DNA from: VRUE01 sp963697915
GTDB taxonomy: Bacteria; Actinomycetota; Thermoleophilia; Solirubrobacterales; 70-9
Reading direction: 5' to 3'
Assembly: GCA_963697915.1 (NCBI GenBank)
Contig: OY969103.1
Location: 62,001-126,000 of the forward strand
DNA: 64,000 nt
Shown one piece after another: positions 7,625 to 16,837 of this stretch (position 1 is the stretch's first letter; every line of letters begins with the position of its first letter). The position numbers and the translations under genes are program-made. Under the pieces are notes generated by a model. It did no database searches, had not been told where the DNA came from, and saw nothing but the letters and a program-made list of their open reading frames with translations.

Positions 7625-8338
7625 GTGCGCTCCAAGGACGAGGTACGCAGGGAGATCTGGAAGGCGATGGACCGCGAGGGCGTCTCGCGGTTCCCGGGCG
7701 CCGAGGGACGCATCCCCAACTTCGCCGGCGCCAAACTGGCAGCCGAGAAGCTCGCCGGTCACAAGCTCTGGAAACGCGCCCGCGCGATCAAGGCCAACCC
7801 CGACTCGCCCCAGACCCACGCCCGCCGCATGGCGCTGGAAGAGGGCAAGACGCTGATCATGGCGGTGCCGCGCCTGCGCGACCCCCACCCCTTCCGCGTG
7901 CTCGAGCCGAAACGGCTCTCGAAAGGCGCGATCAAGGAGGCGGCGACGATCAAGGGCGCGCTCAAGCACGGCCGCGTCGTCGCCCTCGACGACCTGCCCG
8001 AGATCGACTTCGTCCTCTGCGGCTCGGTCGCCGTCAACCTCAGCGGCGCCCGGATCGGCAAGGGCGGCGGCTACAACGACCTCGAGTACGGGATCCTGAT
8101 CGACGCCGGCAAGATCGACGACCACACGACGATCGCCACCACGGTCCACCCGATTCAGATCCTGCGCCGCCACCTGCCCGTGATCTCCCACGACCTGCCG
8201 ATCGACGTAATCGCGACGCCGCGCGCCGTGATCGACGTCGAGCGACAGTACGAACGCCCGCGCGGCATCCTTTGGGACCACCTGCAGCCTCCACAGATCC
8301 GTGAGATACCGATTCTGGAAAGGATGGGTTATGCCTGA
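7625..8338 (+). CDS. 5-formyltetrahydrofolate cyclo-ligase family protein
   Basis: A 237-residue protein of the 5-FTHF cyclo-ligase-like group (COG0212/MTHFSD style). It carries the family's nucleotide-binding signature as GKGGGYNDLEYGIL and a preceding hydrophobic strand ending in FVLCGSVAV. The N-terminus KDEVRREIWKAMDREGV also fits. True cyclo-ligases make 5,10-methenyl-THF from 5-formyl-THF with ATP; this longer subgroup is of less certain activity. GTG 7625 is the only sensible start. Its stop lies inside the start region of the hydrolase gene (8-nt overlap), so the two form an operon, divergent from the cell-wall enzyme. Confidence 0.8.
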   Translation: MRSKDEVRREIWKAMDREGVSRFPGAEGRIPNFAGAKLAAEKLAGHKLWKRARAIKANPDSPQTHARRMALEEGKTLIMAVPRLRDPHPFRVLEPKRLSKGAIKEAATIKGALKHGRVVALDDLPEIDFVLCGSVAVNLSGARIGKGGGYNDLEYGILIDAGKIDDHTTIATTVHPIQILRRHLPVISHDLPIDVIATPRAVIDVERQYERPRGILWDHLQPPQIREIPILERMGYA

Positions 8339-9245
8339 GTTGACGATCACCAGCGAGTCGAGGGCCTTCCCGGCGTCCGACTACGGCAACGCCGATCCCG
8401 AGTGGCTGAAGATCGACTGGCGCCAGCACCTGCACCGGGTCGAGCTGCCGGGCGCCGAGGTCAACTACGCCGAGATCGGCGAGGGCGAGCCGATCCTCTT
8501 CGTCCACGGCCTCGCCGGCTGCTGGCGCAACTGGCTCGAGAACCTGCCCCACTTCGGCAAGACCCACCGCGCGATCGCGCTCGACCTGCCCGGCTTCGGC
8601 CACAGCCCGATGCCCTCCTGGCCGATCGACATGCCGACCTACGGGCGGCTGATCCACGACTTCTGCGAGAAGCTCGGCATCGACCACGTCGCCGCCCTGG
8701 TCGGCAACTCGATGGGCGGCTTCGTCGCCACCGAGGCGGTCATCGAGGAGCCCGCGCGGTTCGGGAAGCTGGTCCTGGTCTCGGCCGCGGGGATCAGCTT
8801 CGCCGAGGCGGAGGGGCGGCACCTGGAAGCGGGCGCCAGCCTCTTCGAAGCGGGCCTCCCCTTCCTCGCCGGCCCGCGCCGCGCCTGGACCCGCCGCCCG
8901 CGCGGCCGCAAGATCGCCTTCGGCCGTGTCTTCAAGTACCCGAACCGGGTCCGGCCCGAGCTCTTGCTCGAGCAGATGGAGCCCGGCCTGCAGTCGCCCG
9001 GGTTCGGCGACGCGCTGCGCTCGATCGGCGGCTACGACACCCGCCACCGCCTGCCCGAGATCGAGGTCCCGACCCTCGTCGTCTGGGGCCTCAACGACGC
9101 GATCGTCCCGCTCGAGGCGGGGATCGGCTACAACCGGATGATCCCCGACTCGCGCCTCGAGCTGTTCGAGCGCACCGGCCACGTCCCGCAGATGGAGCGC
9201 CCGGCACGCTTCAACGCGCTGCTCGACGAGTTCATCGCCGAGTAG
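8331..9245 (+). CDS. Alpha/beta hydrolase
   Basis: A 304-residue alpha/beta hydrolase-fold enzyme. The oxyanion-hole motif is FVHGLAG, the nucleophile elbow is GNSMGG (Ser), the acid is Asp in WGLNDAIVPLEAG and the catalytic His is in ERTGHVPQMERP, so the triad is complete. The lid region between about residues 160 and 225 is basic and Arg-rich. The substrate cannot be inferred; sequence style is closest to the MhpC/haloalkane dehalogenase-like esterases. The start is ATG 8331, with GGAAAGG just before it inside the end of the cyclo-ligase-like gene. Confidence 0.88.
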   Translation: MPELTITSESRAFPASDYGNADPEWLKIDWRQHLHRVELPGAEVNYAEIGEGEPILFVHGLAGCWRNWLENLPHFGKTHRAIALDLPGFGHSPMPSWPIDMPTYGRLIHDFCEKLGIDHVAALVGNSMGGFVATEAVIEEPARFGKLVLVSAAGISFAEAEGRHLEAGASLFEAGLPFLAGPRRAWTRRPRGRKIAFGRVFKYPNRVRPELLLEQMEPGLQSPGFGDALRSIGGYDTRHRLPEIEVPTLVVWGLNDAIVPLEAGIGYNRMIPDSRLELFERTGHVPQMERPARFNALLDEFIAE

Positions 9246-9257
9246 CGGGAGAGTCGG

Positions 9258-10948
9258 TCAGCCGGTCACAGCACCGCGGGAGGCGGAGCTGACGGTGGCC
9301 GCGTACTTGGCCATCACGCCGCGCTCGTAGGGGGGCGGCGGCGACTGGTAGGCGGCGACGCGCGCGGCGATCTCCTCCTCGCTGATGGCGACGTCGAGGC
9401 GGCGGGCGTCGATGTCGACGGTGATCTCGTCACCCTCGCGGATCGCCGCTATCGGCCCGCCCTTGGCCGCCTCGGGGGCGACGTGGCCGATCATCAGGCC
9501 GCGGGTGGCGCCGGAGAAGCGGCCGTCGGTGACCATCGCGACGCTCTCGCCGAGGCCCTCGCCGACGATCGCCGCCGTCACCTGCAGCATCTCCCGCATG
9601 CCAGGGCCGCCAACCGGCCCCTCGTTGCGGATCACGACGATGTCGCCGGCATTGATCTGGCGGTCCTTGACGGCGCGGAAGCATTCCTCTTCGGACTCGA
9701 AGACGCGGGCCGGCCCGGTCTGCTGGCGGCGCTCGGTGCCGGCGACCTTGACCACCGACCCGTCGGGGGCGAGGTTGCCGCGCAGGATCGCCAGCCCGCC
9801 TTCGGCCTTGAGCGGGTCGTCGACCGCGCGGACAACTTCCTGCCCGGGCGCCTCGCTCGCCTCGGCGGCGACCTCGCCGACCGTCTTGCCGGTGACCGTG
9901 ACCGCGTCGCCGTGCAGGACGCCGGCGTCGGCCAGGCGCTTGAGGATCAGCGGCACGCCGCCGGCGGCGTAGAGGTCGGTGGCGACGAAGCGGCCGCCGG
10001 GCTTGAGGTCGGCGTAGAGCGGCGTGTTGCGCGAGATCCGCTCGAAGTCGTCCATCGTCAGCTCGATGCCGAGCTCGTGGGCGAGCGCGATCAGGTGCAG
10101 GACGCCGTTGGTCGAGCCGCCCGAGGCGCAGATGCAGGCGATCGCGTTCTCGAGCGAGTCGCGGGTGATCACCTTGCTTGGCCGGATGTCGTCGGCGAGG
10201 ACGCCGAGCACCAGCTCGCCGATCCGCTCGGCGACGGTCGCCTTGTCGTCGTCTTCGGCGGGGACCATCGCCGAGCCGCTGGCGCTGATCCCGAGCGCCT
10301 CGAAGGCGCAGGCCATCGTGTTGGCGGTGAACTGGCCGCCGCAGGCGCCGGCGCCGGGACTGGCGACGCCCTCCAGCTCGTGCAGTTCCTCGTCGCTCAT
10401 GTCGCCGGCCGCGTGGGCGCCGATCGCCTCGAAGATGTCGAGGATGGTCACGTCGCGGCCATGCCAGTGACCGGGGGCGATCGAGCCGCCGTAGAGCAGC
10501 ACCGCGGGCACGTCGAGCCGGGCCAGCGCCATCGCGCACCCCGGGATCGTCTTGTCGCAGGCGCAGAGGGCGACGATCGCGTCGAACTGGTAGCCGCGCG
10601 CCATCAGCTCGATCGAGTCGGCGATCACCTCGCGGCTGATCAGCGAGGCCTTCATCCCCTGGGTGCCCATCGTCACCCCGTCGGAGACGGCGACGGTGTT
10701 GAACTCCATCGGCGTGCCGCCGGCGGCACGCACCCCGGCTTTGACGTGCTCGGCGAGGCCGCGCAGGTGGAAGTTGCAGGGCATCGCCTCGGTCCAGGTG
10801 TTGGCGATGCCGATCGTCGGCCGGCTCAGCGCGTCGTCGTCGAACCCGATCCCCTTCATGTAGGCGCGGGCGTGGGCCCGGTCGGGACCGTCGAAGACGA
10901 CGCTCGAGCGGGGGCGGGGAAGCTTGGTCGAGGTGCTGCCGTTCGTGC

Positions 10949-10952
<4 letters not shown>
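9258..10952 (-). CDS. ilvD: Dihydroxy-acid dehydratase
   Basis: At 564 residues this is the usual length for IlvD, which dehydrates dihydroxy acids to the 2-keto acid precursors of valine, leucine and isoleucine. Iron–sulfur and active-site motifs are present: CDKTIPGCAMAL, GACGGQFTANTMAC and the C-terminal GRFSGATRG. The protein has the N-terminal DGPDRAHARAY/GIANTWTEAMPCN segment typical of the family. ATG 10952 overlaps the stop of thiD (ATGA), so the two are translated together. No other branched-chain biosynthesis gene is next to it. Confidence 0.96.
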
Positions 10953-11749
<797 letters not shown>

Positions 11750-11759
11750 GACGAGCAGC

Positions 11760-12887
11760 CTAGATGTCTCTGGGGAGCGCCAGCGTGGTGCGCGAGTAGA
11801 CGCCGAGCAGCGAGCAGTTGACGTAGCCCTGCGACTCGAGATCGGCGAGAGCCGCGGCGGCGTCGCCAGCGGCGATCTCCAGCTCGGCGGCGATCGCGTC
11901 GGCGGTCTCAGCCCCACGCTCCAGCGCCTCGAGCACGACTCTCCCCCGCGCCGCCGGCGGCGGCCCGATCCGCTCGATGCTGCGTGCGCCGGGACCGAGC
12001 ATCGCGTCGAGCACGTCCTGCGCCCCGCGGACCAGGCAGGCACCTCCGGCCAGCAGGCTGTGCGGCCCGGCCGAGAGCCGCGAGCCGATCGGTCCGGGCA
12101 CGGCGCCGAGGTCGCGGCCGAGGTCCGTCGCCAGGTCGGCGGTGATCAACGATCCCGAGCGCTCCGCCGCCTCGACCACGACTGTCATCCCGGCCAGCGC
12201 CGCCATGATCCGGTTGCGGGCGGGAAACGCCCAGCGCCAGGCGCCGCAGCCCGGCGGCAGCTCCGAGAGGACCAGCCCGCGCTCGCCCAGCCGCCGCCAG
12301 AGCGAGCGGTGCGCCGCCGGGTAGGCAACGTCGGCACCACAGCCGAGCACAGCGACCGAGAGCCCGGTTTCGAGCGCGCCGCGATGGGCGCACGCGTCGA
12401 TCCCGAAGGCGAGCCCACTGACCACGGTGAGCCCCGCCGTCGCCAGCTCACGGCCGAGGTCGCGAGCGACCTCGCGCCCGTAGCTGCTGGCGCGCCGGGC
12501 ACCGACCACGGTGACCGTGCCCGCCGGCTCGAGCGCGGCCAGCAGCTCTGGATCGCCACGGCCAATCAGCGCCCGCGGGGCATCGGCGGCGTCGCCCAGC
12601 CCGACCGGGAAGAGCGCCTCGTGCCGGCAGCACGCCCAGCAACCCGCCTCGGCGAGCTCGCCGCGCAGGTGCTCCTCCGACAGGGCAGCGACCTGGGTCA
12701 GGACCTGATCGGCGACCTTCGGCGCCACCACCTCGGTCAGGTCCTCGTCGGAGAGGCGCAGCAGTTCCGGCGAGCGCGACCCGGGCGCCCCGGTCGCGAT
12801 CCGCTCGATGTAGGGAGCCAGTCGCGCAAGCAGCCACGAGCGGCGCATGCACTCGAGGCAGGCGTCGGGGTGCGACCCGCCGCTCAT
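11760..12887 (-). CDS. dprA: DNA-processing protein DprA
   Basis: A 375-residue DprA/Smf. The Rossmann-like core reads VVGARRASSYG … GLTVVSGLAFGIDACAHRGAL, with a later GNRIM-like segment (PARNRIMAALA) and SGSLITADLA, all diagnostic; a C-terminal winged-helix-like domain follows. DprA loads RecA on incoming single-stranded DNA during transformation. The N-terminus carries CLEC and, about 60 residues on, CWACCRH, which could bind zinc. Start ATG 12887 overlaps the comM stop (ATGA). Pairing of dprA with comM supports a DNA-uptake role, although no comEA/comEC is in the window. Confidence 0.94.
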   Translation of the reverse strand: MSGGSHPDACLECMRRSWLLARLAPYIERIATGAPGSRSPELLRLSDEDLTEVVAPKVADQVLTQVAALSEEHLRGELAEAGCWACCRHEALFPVGLGDAADAPRALIGRGDPELLAALEPAGTVTVVGARRASSYGREVARDLGRELATAGLTVVSGLAFGIDACAHRGALETGLSVAVLGCGADVAYPAAHRSLWRRLGERGLVLSELPPGCGAWRWAFPARNRIMAALAGMTVVVEAAERSGSLITADLATDLGRDLGAVPGPIGSRLSAGPHSLLAGGACLVRGAQDVLDAMLGPGARSIERIGPPPAARGRVVLEALERGAETADAIAAELEIAAGDAAAALADLESQGYVNCSLLGVYSRTTLALPRDI

Positions 12888-14377
12888 CGATCCCTCCGGC
12901 GCAGTTGCAGCGCCTGGGCCATCTGGTCGCGTTCGACCGAGTCTGCCCCGGCCAGGTCGGCGACCGTCCGCGCCAGCCTCAACACCCGGTCGTGAGCGCG
13001 GCCGCTGAGCCTGTGTCGCGCATAGGACTCGGCGAGCAGCGCCGCCGCGGCCTCCTCCAGCACGCACTCACGCGCCTCGGCCGGTGTCATCTCGGCGTTG
13101 CAGCGCCCTGGCCCGAGCCGCTGTTCCTGCCGCTCGCGCGCCGCGCCGACCCGTTCGCGCACGGACGCCGAGGGCTCGCCAGGGGCGCCGCCGATCTCCT
13201 CGGCGCTCGGCTGGCGGATCGCGACCAGGATGTCGAGGCGGTCGGCGAGGGCGCCGCTGAGCCGCCCTTGGTAGTTGCGGACCGCGAGCGGCGGGCAACC
13301 GCACTCCGGGTCGTTCTCGCCGCGCCCGCAGGGACAGGGGTTGGAGGCCGCGACCAGCATGAAACGGCAGGGCAGGCTGCGGTTGCTGCCGGCGCGCGAG
13401 ATCACCACCCAGCCGCTCTCCAGCGGCGCCCGCAGCGCCTCCAGCGCGTCGCGGCGGAACTCGCAGAGCTCGTCGAGGAAGAGCACCCCGCGGTGGGCCA
13501 TCGTCACCTCGCCCGGCCCGGGCGGGTTGCCGCCGCCGACCAGCCCGGCGGGGCTGACCGTGTGGTGGGGCGCGCGGAAGGGGCGGCCGCCCCCGGCGCC
13601 CTTGCCGAGGCGTCCCCGGGCGCTGGCGATCCGGGCGACCTCGAGCGCCTCCTCGGGCGCGAGCGGGGGCAGGATCGAGGGCAGGCGGCTCGCCGCCAGC
13701 GACTTGCCGGCACCCGGCGGCCCGATCATCAGCAGGCTGTGGCCGCCAGCGGCGGCGACCTCGAGCGCGTAACGCAGGTGCGGCTGTCCCCGCAGGTCGG
13801 CGAGGTCGGGCGCGCCGGGCGGTGCCAGGGTCGGCAGTGCCAGCGGCGCCGGACGATCCGGTGCCCACTCCCCCCGGGCCAGGGCCGGGATCTGTTCGAG
13901 GCTCGCCACGGGCAGGACCTCCAGCCCGCCGACCAGCGCCGCCTCGGCGCCGTTCTCGGCCGGGACCGCGATCGCCTCCGCGCCCAACCCCCGGGCCGCC
14001 TCGGCTACCGCCAGCACCCCCGGGACCGGCCGCACCGACCCGTCGAGGGCCAGCTCGCCGACCATCGCCAGCCGTGGCAGTCGCTCCCACTCCAGCTGGC
14101 CCGAGGCGACCAGCAGGGCGACCGCGATCGCCAGGTCGAGGCCGGGGCCCGCCTTGCGCAGGCTGGCCGGCGCCAGGTTGGCGACGATCCGCTGCAGGGG
14201 GAACTCGAAACCACAGTTGGCGAGGGCCGCGCGCACCCGCTCGCGCGCCTCGCGCACCGCCGCGTCGGGCAGGCCGACGACGGAGAAAGCCGGCAGGCCG
14301 CGGTGGACGTCGACCTCGACACGCACCTGGCGCGCCGAGATCCCGTCGAGCGTGAATGTCCGCGCCGTGGCGAGCAT
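12884..14377 (-). CDS. comM: Magnesium chelatase-like AAA+ ATPase, ComM/YifB
   Basis: A 497-residue protein with the N-terminal lon-protease-like domain of the YifB/ComM family (LDGISARQVRVEVDVHRGLP), a Walker A motif GPPGAGKSLAASRLP, Walker B GVLFLDELCEF and the arginine-finger region GSNRSLPCRF. A Cys-rich loop, NPCPCG followed by CGCPP, is characteristic. ComM is a branch-migration helicase that helps integrate DNA taken up by transformation. It lies directly upstream of dprA with a 4-nt overlap and is divergent from yraN. Confidence 0.95.
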   Translation of the reverse strand: MLATARTFTLDGISARQVRVEVDVHRGLPAFSVVGLPDAAVREARERVRAALANCGFEFPLQRIVANLAPASLRKAGPGLDLAIAVALLVASGQLEWERLPRLAMVGELALDGSVRPVPGVLAVAEAARGLGAEAIAVPAENGAEAALVGGLEVLPVASLEQIPALARGEWAPDRPAPLALPTLAPPGAPDLADLRGQPHLRYALEVAAAGGHSLLMIGPPGAGKSLAASRLPSILPPLAPEEALEVARIASARGRLGKGAGGGRPFRAPHHTVSPAGLVGGGNPPGPGEVTMAHRGVLFLDELCEFRRDALEALRAPLESGWVVISRAGSNRSLPCRFMLVAASNPCPCGRGENDPECGCPPLAVRNYQGRLSGALADRLDILVAIRQPSAEEIGGAPGEPSASVRERVGAARERQEQRLGPGRCNAEMTPAEARECVLEEAAAALLAESYARHRLSGRAHDRVLRLARTVADLAGADSVERDQMAQALQLRRRDR

Positions 14378-14488
14378 GGCGGCAACGCTCGCGACCCCCG
14401 ACGCGCACGTGGTGCGCTCAGGTCAAATCTTCTGAGCCAACTTCGTCACGGAAGGCATTCACCCAGCCGATCCCCTAGCTTCGCGGCG

Positions 14489-14866
14489 ATGACGGCGACC
14501 CGCCAGCGACTTGGCCGCGCCGCCGAGGACCTGGTCGCCGCCCGCCTCGCCGCCGCCGGCTGGAAGCTCCTCGAGCGCAATGCCCGCACTCGCCACGGTG
14601 AGCTCGACGTCGTCGCCCTCGACGGCGACGCGCTGGTCTTCGTCGAGGTCAAGGCCGGCCGCACCGGCTCCCTCCACGGCCCCGAGCGCCCCCTGCTCGC
14701 GATCGACACCCGCAAGCGGCGCCGCGTCCGCCGCCTCGCCGCCGCCTGGATGGCGGCCCGCCGCGACCTGCCCCGCTACGCCGCGATCCGCTGCGACGCC
14801 ATCGGCGTCACCTTCGACCGCGCCGGGCGCGTGGTCGCCTACGAGCACATCGAGGGCGCCTTCTAG
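14489..14866 (+). CDS. YraN family (UPF0102) nuclease-like protein
   Basis: A 125-residue protein of the YraN/UPF0102 family, which has a restriction-endonuclease-like fold. The signature is clear: GRAAEDLVAARLAAAGW, NARTRHGELDVVALDGD and FVEVKAG, giving the Glu/Asp and E-x-K acidic set of that fold. The biological role is not established. It is a lone plus-strand gene, divergent from comM and convergent with rnhB; its stop codon abuts the rnhB stop. In many actinobacteria yraN, comM, dprA and rnhB are neighbours, as here. Confidence 0.88.
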   Translation: MTATRQRLGRAAEDLVAARLAAAGWKLLERNARTRHGELDVVALDGDALVFVEVKAGRTGSLHGPERPLLAIDTRKRRRVRRLAAAWMAARRDLPRYAAIRCDAIGVTFDRAGRVVAYEHIEGAF

Positions 14867-15511
14867 CTAACCGGTCAGCTCGAGCTGGCTGTACGCCACC
14901 GACTGGAACGAGCGGCGGTGCAGCGGCGAGATCCCGATCCGCTCGATCGCCGCGCGGTGCTCGGGGGTCGAGTAGCCGACGTGCTCGTCGAAGCCCCAGC
15001 CGGGGTGCTCGCCGGCCGCCCCCTGCATGTAGCGGTCGCGACTGACCTTGGCGATCACCGAGGCGGCGGCGATCGCGGCGCTGGTGCCGTCGCCTTCGAT
15101 CACGGCGCGGTGCGGCACGGTGCACTCGCGAAGCGCGAAGCCGTCGACCAGGCAGGTCGCCTCCTCGCCGGGCGCCAGGCGCTCCAGCGCCGTCGAGAGC
15201 GCCTCGATGTTGGTCACGTGCAGGCCGCGGTCGTCGATCCCGCGCACGCAACGGATGACGACGCTGACCCGGCTCGCCGCCCGCAGCACGGCCGGGTAGA
15301 GCTCCTCGCGCCGCTCCGGCTTCATCTGCTTGGAGTCGTGCAGGCCGGCGAGGCAGCGGCGGTCGGCGTGGGAGAGCGTCTCGTAGTCGATCAGGACCGC
15401 GGCAGCGACCAGCGGGCCCGCCAGGCAGCCGCGGCCAGCCTCGTCGGCGCCGGCGACCAGCCGGCTGCCGAGCCCCCGGTCGAAGGAGAACAGGCGGCGC
15501 GAGCGCGCCAA
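14867..15511 (-). CDS. rnhB: Ribonuclease HII
   Basis: RNase HII removes ribonucleotides and RNA primers from DNA. The signature VAGADEAGRGCLAGPLVAAAV gives the Asp-Glu pair; further acidic residues lie in GLHDSKQM and in the VDG motif, and the conserved AAASVIAKVSRDRYM helix is present. The start is uncertain: the frame is open far upstream, but no ATG or GTG occurs until 15652, inside lepB. TTG 15511 gives 214 residues, the normal size; TTG 15586 would overlap lepB. The C-terminus HRRSFQSVAYSQ matches the family end. Confidence 0.9.
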   Translation of the reverse strand: MARSRRLFSFDRGLGSRLVAGADEAGRGCLAGPLVAAAVLIDYETLSHADRRCLAGLHDSKQMKPERREELYPAVLRAASRVSVVIRCVRGIDDRGLHVTNIEALSTALERLAPGEEATCLVDGFALRECTVPHRAVIEGDGTSAAIAAASVIAKVSRDRYMQGAAGEHPGWGFDEHVGYSTPEHRAAIERIGISPLHRRSFQSVAYSQLELTG

Positions 15512-15545
15512 CCGGCGGCGGTGCGCCTTCGACCCCTTGGGGGCC

Positions 15546-16169
15546 TTAGAAGATCCCGACCCGGTCGGGCGGCCAGTAGGTGGCAAAGGCCTTGCCGATG
15601 ATCCACTCGCGGGGGATGGGCCCCCAGAAACGGCTGTCGTCGCTTGCCCCACGGTTATCGCCCATCATGAAGTAGTGGCCGGGTGGAATCTTGATCGGCG
15701 TCGGCATGTCGCAGCCACCCCCCCCGCTGCCGCAAGGCGTGATGTAGGACTCTTCGTTCTTCACCTTCCCGTTGACGACCGGGTGACCGTTGCGGATGCT
15801 CACCACGTCGCCCGGCCCGGCGACGATCCGCTTGATGAAGTTCTGGCTCGACTCAGTCTTGGTCGGCCGCGGACAGGCCTGTTCGGGCGGATGGGTGACA
15901 CCGCATTCGGTGCCCTGGTCGGCCCCGGTCGGCGGGTGAAAGACGATGATGTCGCCGACGCTGGGGTCGGTGAAGTGGTAGAGGAAGCGGTTGACCAGGA
16001 CCCGCTGGCCGACGTCGAGGGTCGGCTCCATCGACTGCGAGGGGATCTGGTACGGCTTGACCAGCCAGGCCTGGATCGCGAGTGCCAGGCCCAGTGCCAG
16101 AGCGACGATGACGACCAGCTCGACGAGCCCGCCGATGCGGCTCTCTGGTTTAGGGATGCGTGGTCTCAG
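15546..16169 (-). CDS. lepB: Signal peptidase I
   Basis: Type I signal peptidase, which cleaves Sec and Tat signal peptides outside the membrane. A single N-terminal membrane segment (about residues 15–34) is followed by the catalytic Ser in IPSQSMEPTL and the Lys in NFIKRIVAGPGDVV; GDNRGASDDSRFWGPI is also present. The ATG at 16031 lies immediately after the catalytic Ser and cannot be the start. The only candidate upstream in frame is CTG 16169, preceded by AAGGA at 6 nt and overlapping the rplS stop as CTGA; this gives 207 residues. An inserted loop holds two pairs of cysteines, possible disulfides. Confidence 0.93.
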   Translation of the reverse strand: MRPRIPKPESRIGGLVELVVIVALALGLALAIQAWLVKPYQIPSQSMEPTLDVGQRVLVNRFLYHFTDPSVGDIIVFHPPTGADQGTECGVTHPPEQACPRPTKTESSQNFIKRIVAGPGDVVSIRNGHPVVNGKVKNEESYITPCGSGGGGCDMPTPIKIPPGHYFMMGDNRGASDDSRFWGPIPREWIIGKAFATYWPPDRVGIF

Positions 16170-16780
16170 GCCGAGTCCTTGGCGTCCGACTCCGCCTCGG
16201 CGTCGGTATCCGCCTCGGCCTCTACCTCAGCCGCTGGAGCCTCGTCCGCCTCGGGTGCCTCGGAGTCCTCAGCAGACGCGTCGTCCTGCGGTGAATCCTC
16301 GGACGCCTCCTCCGTGACAGGACCCGCGGCCGTGGCCTCCACGTCCTCCGCCTCGGCGACAGTCGCCCCCTCGGCGTCGATCGCCTCGGGCTCGGCCGCC
16401 GCGGTCGGGGTCGAGATCAGCTCCTCGTCGATCCCCCAGCGCCGCTCGGCGACCCGCGCCGCCTTGCCGATCCGGCCGCGCAGGTAGTACAGCTTCGCCC
16501 GCCGCACGTCGCCGCGCGCGGCGATCTCGAGTTTCTCGATCTTCGGCGAGTGCAGCGGGAAGGTCCGCTCGACGCCGACACCGAAGGACTGCTTGCGAAC
16601 GGTGAAGGTCTCGCGCACGCCAGAGCCCTGGCGCTTCAGCACGATCCCCTCGAAGACCTGGGTGCGCCGGCGGGTGCCCTCGATGACCTGGAAGTGAACG
16701 CGCACGCGATCGCCAGGATCGAAGGAGGGAAGTCCCTGCCTTCGTTGGGCACGCTCGATGCTGTCGATTACGCTGCTCAT
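16166..16780 (-). CDS. rplS: 50S ribosomal protein L19 with acidic C-terminal extension
   Basis: Residues 1–120 are a normal L19 (FDPGDRVRVHF, RTQVFEGIVLKRQGSG, RAKLYYLRGR). A further 84 residues made almost entirely of Ala, Glu, Asp, Ser and Thr follow; most L19 proteins end near residue 115–120. ATG 16780 is chosen because it begins the conserved MSSVIDSIE-type start; an upstream in-frame start at 16816 has no homology support. It lies in the usual trmD–rplS–lepB order and overlaps the proposed lepB start by 4 nt. Confidence 0.95.
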   Translation of the reverse strand: MSSVIDSIERAQRRQGLPSFDPGDRVRVHFQVIEGTRRRTQVFEGIVLKRQGSGVRETFTVRKQSFGVGVERTFPLHSPKIEKLEIAARGDVRRAKLYYLRGRIGKAARVAERRWGIDEELISTPTAAAEPEAIDAEGATVAEAEDVEATAAGPVTEEASEDSPQDDASAEDSEAPEADEAPAAEVEAEADTDAEAESDAKDSA

Positions 16781-16837
16781 TGGCGAGAAAAAACCGCCGG
16801 AGCCGGGTGCGGCCACCGCGCGGTTGCGGAATCGTAC

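Noticed and set aside
11750..11759. TPP riboswitch before thiD
   Set aside because: dprA ends about 10 nt before the start.
12905..14488. Plus-strand frame running from opposite comM into yraN
   Set aside because: Only the part from ATG 14489 encodes the YraN family; the upstream extension is antisense to comM.
15512..15652. N-terminal extension of rnhB into lepB
   Set aside because: RNase HII is normally about 200–215 residues, and the extension is a low-complexity Ser/Pro/Gly stretch overlapping lepB coding sequence.
16031..16031. ATG 16031 as the lepB start
   Set aside because: It would remove the membrane anchor and the catalytic Ser, which lies one codon upstream.
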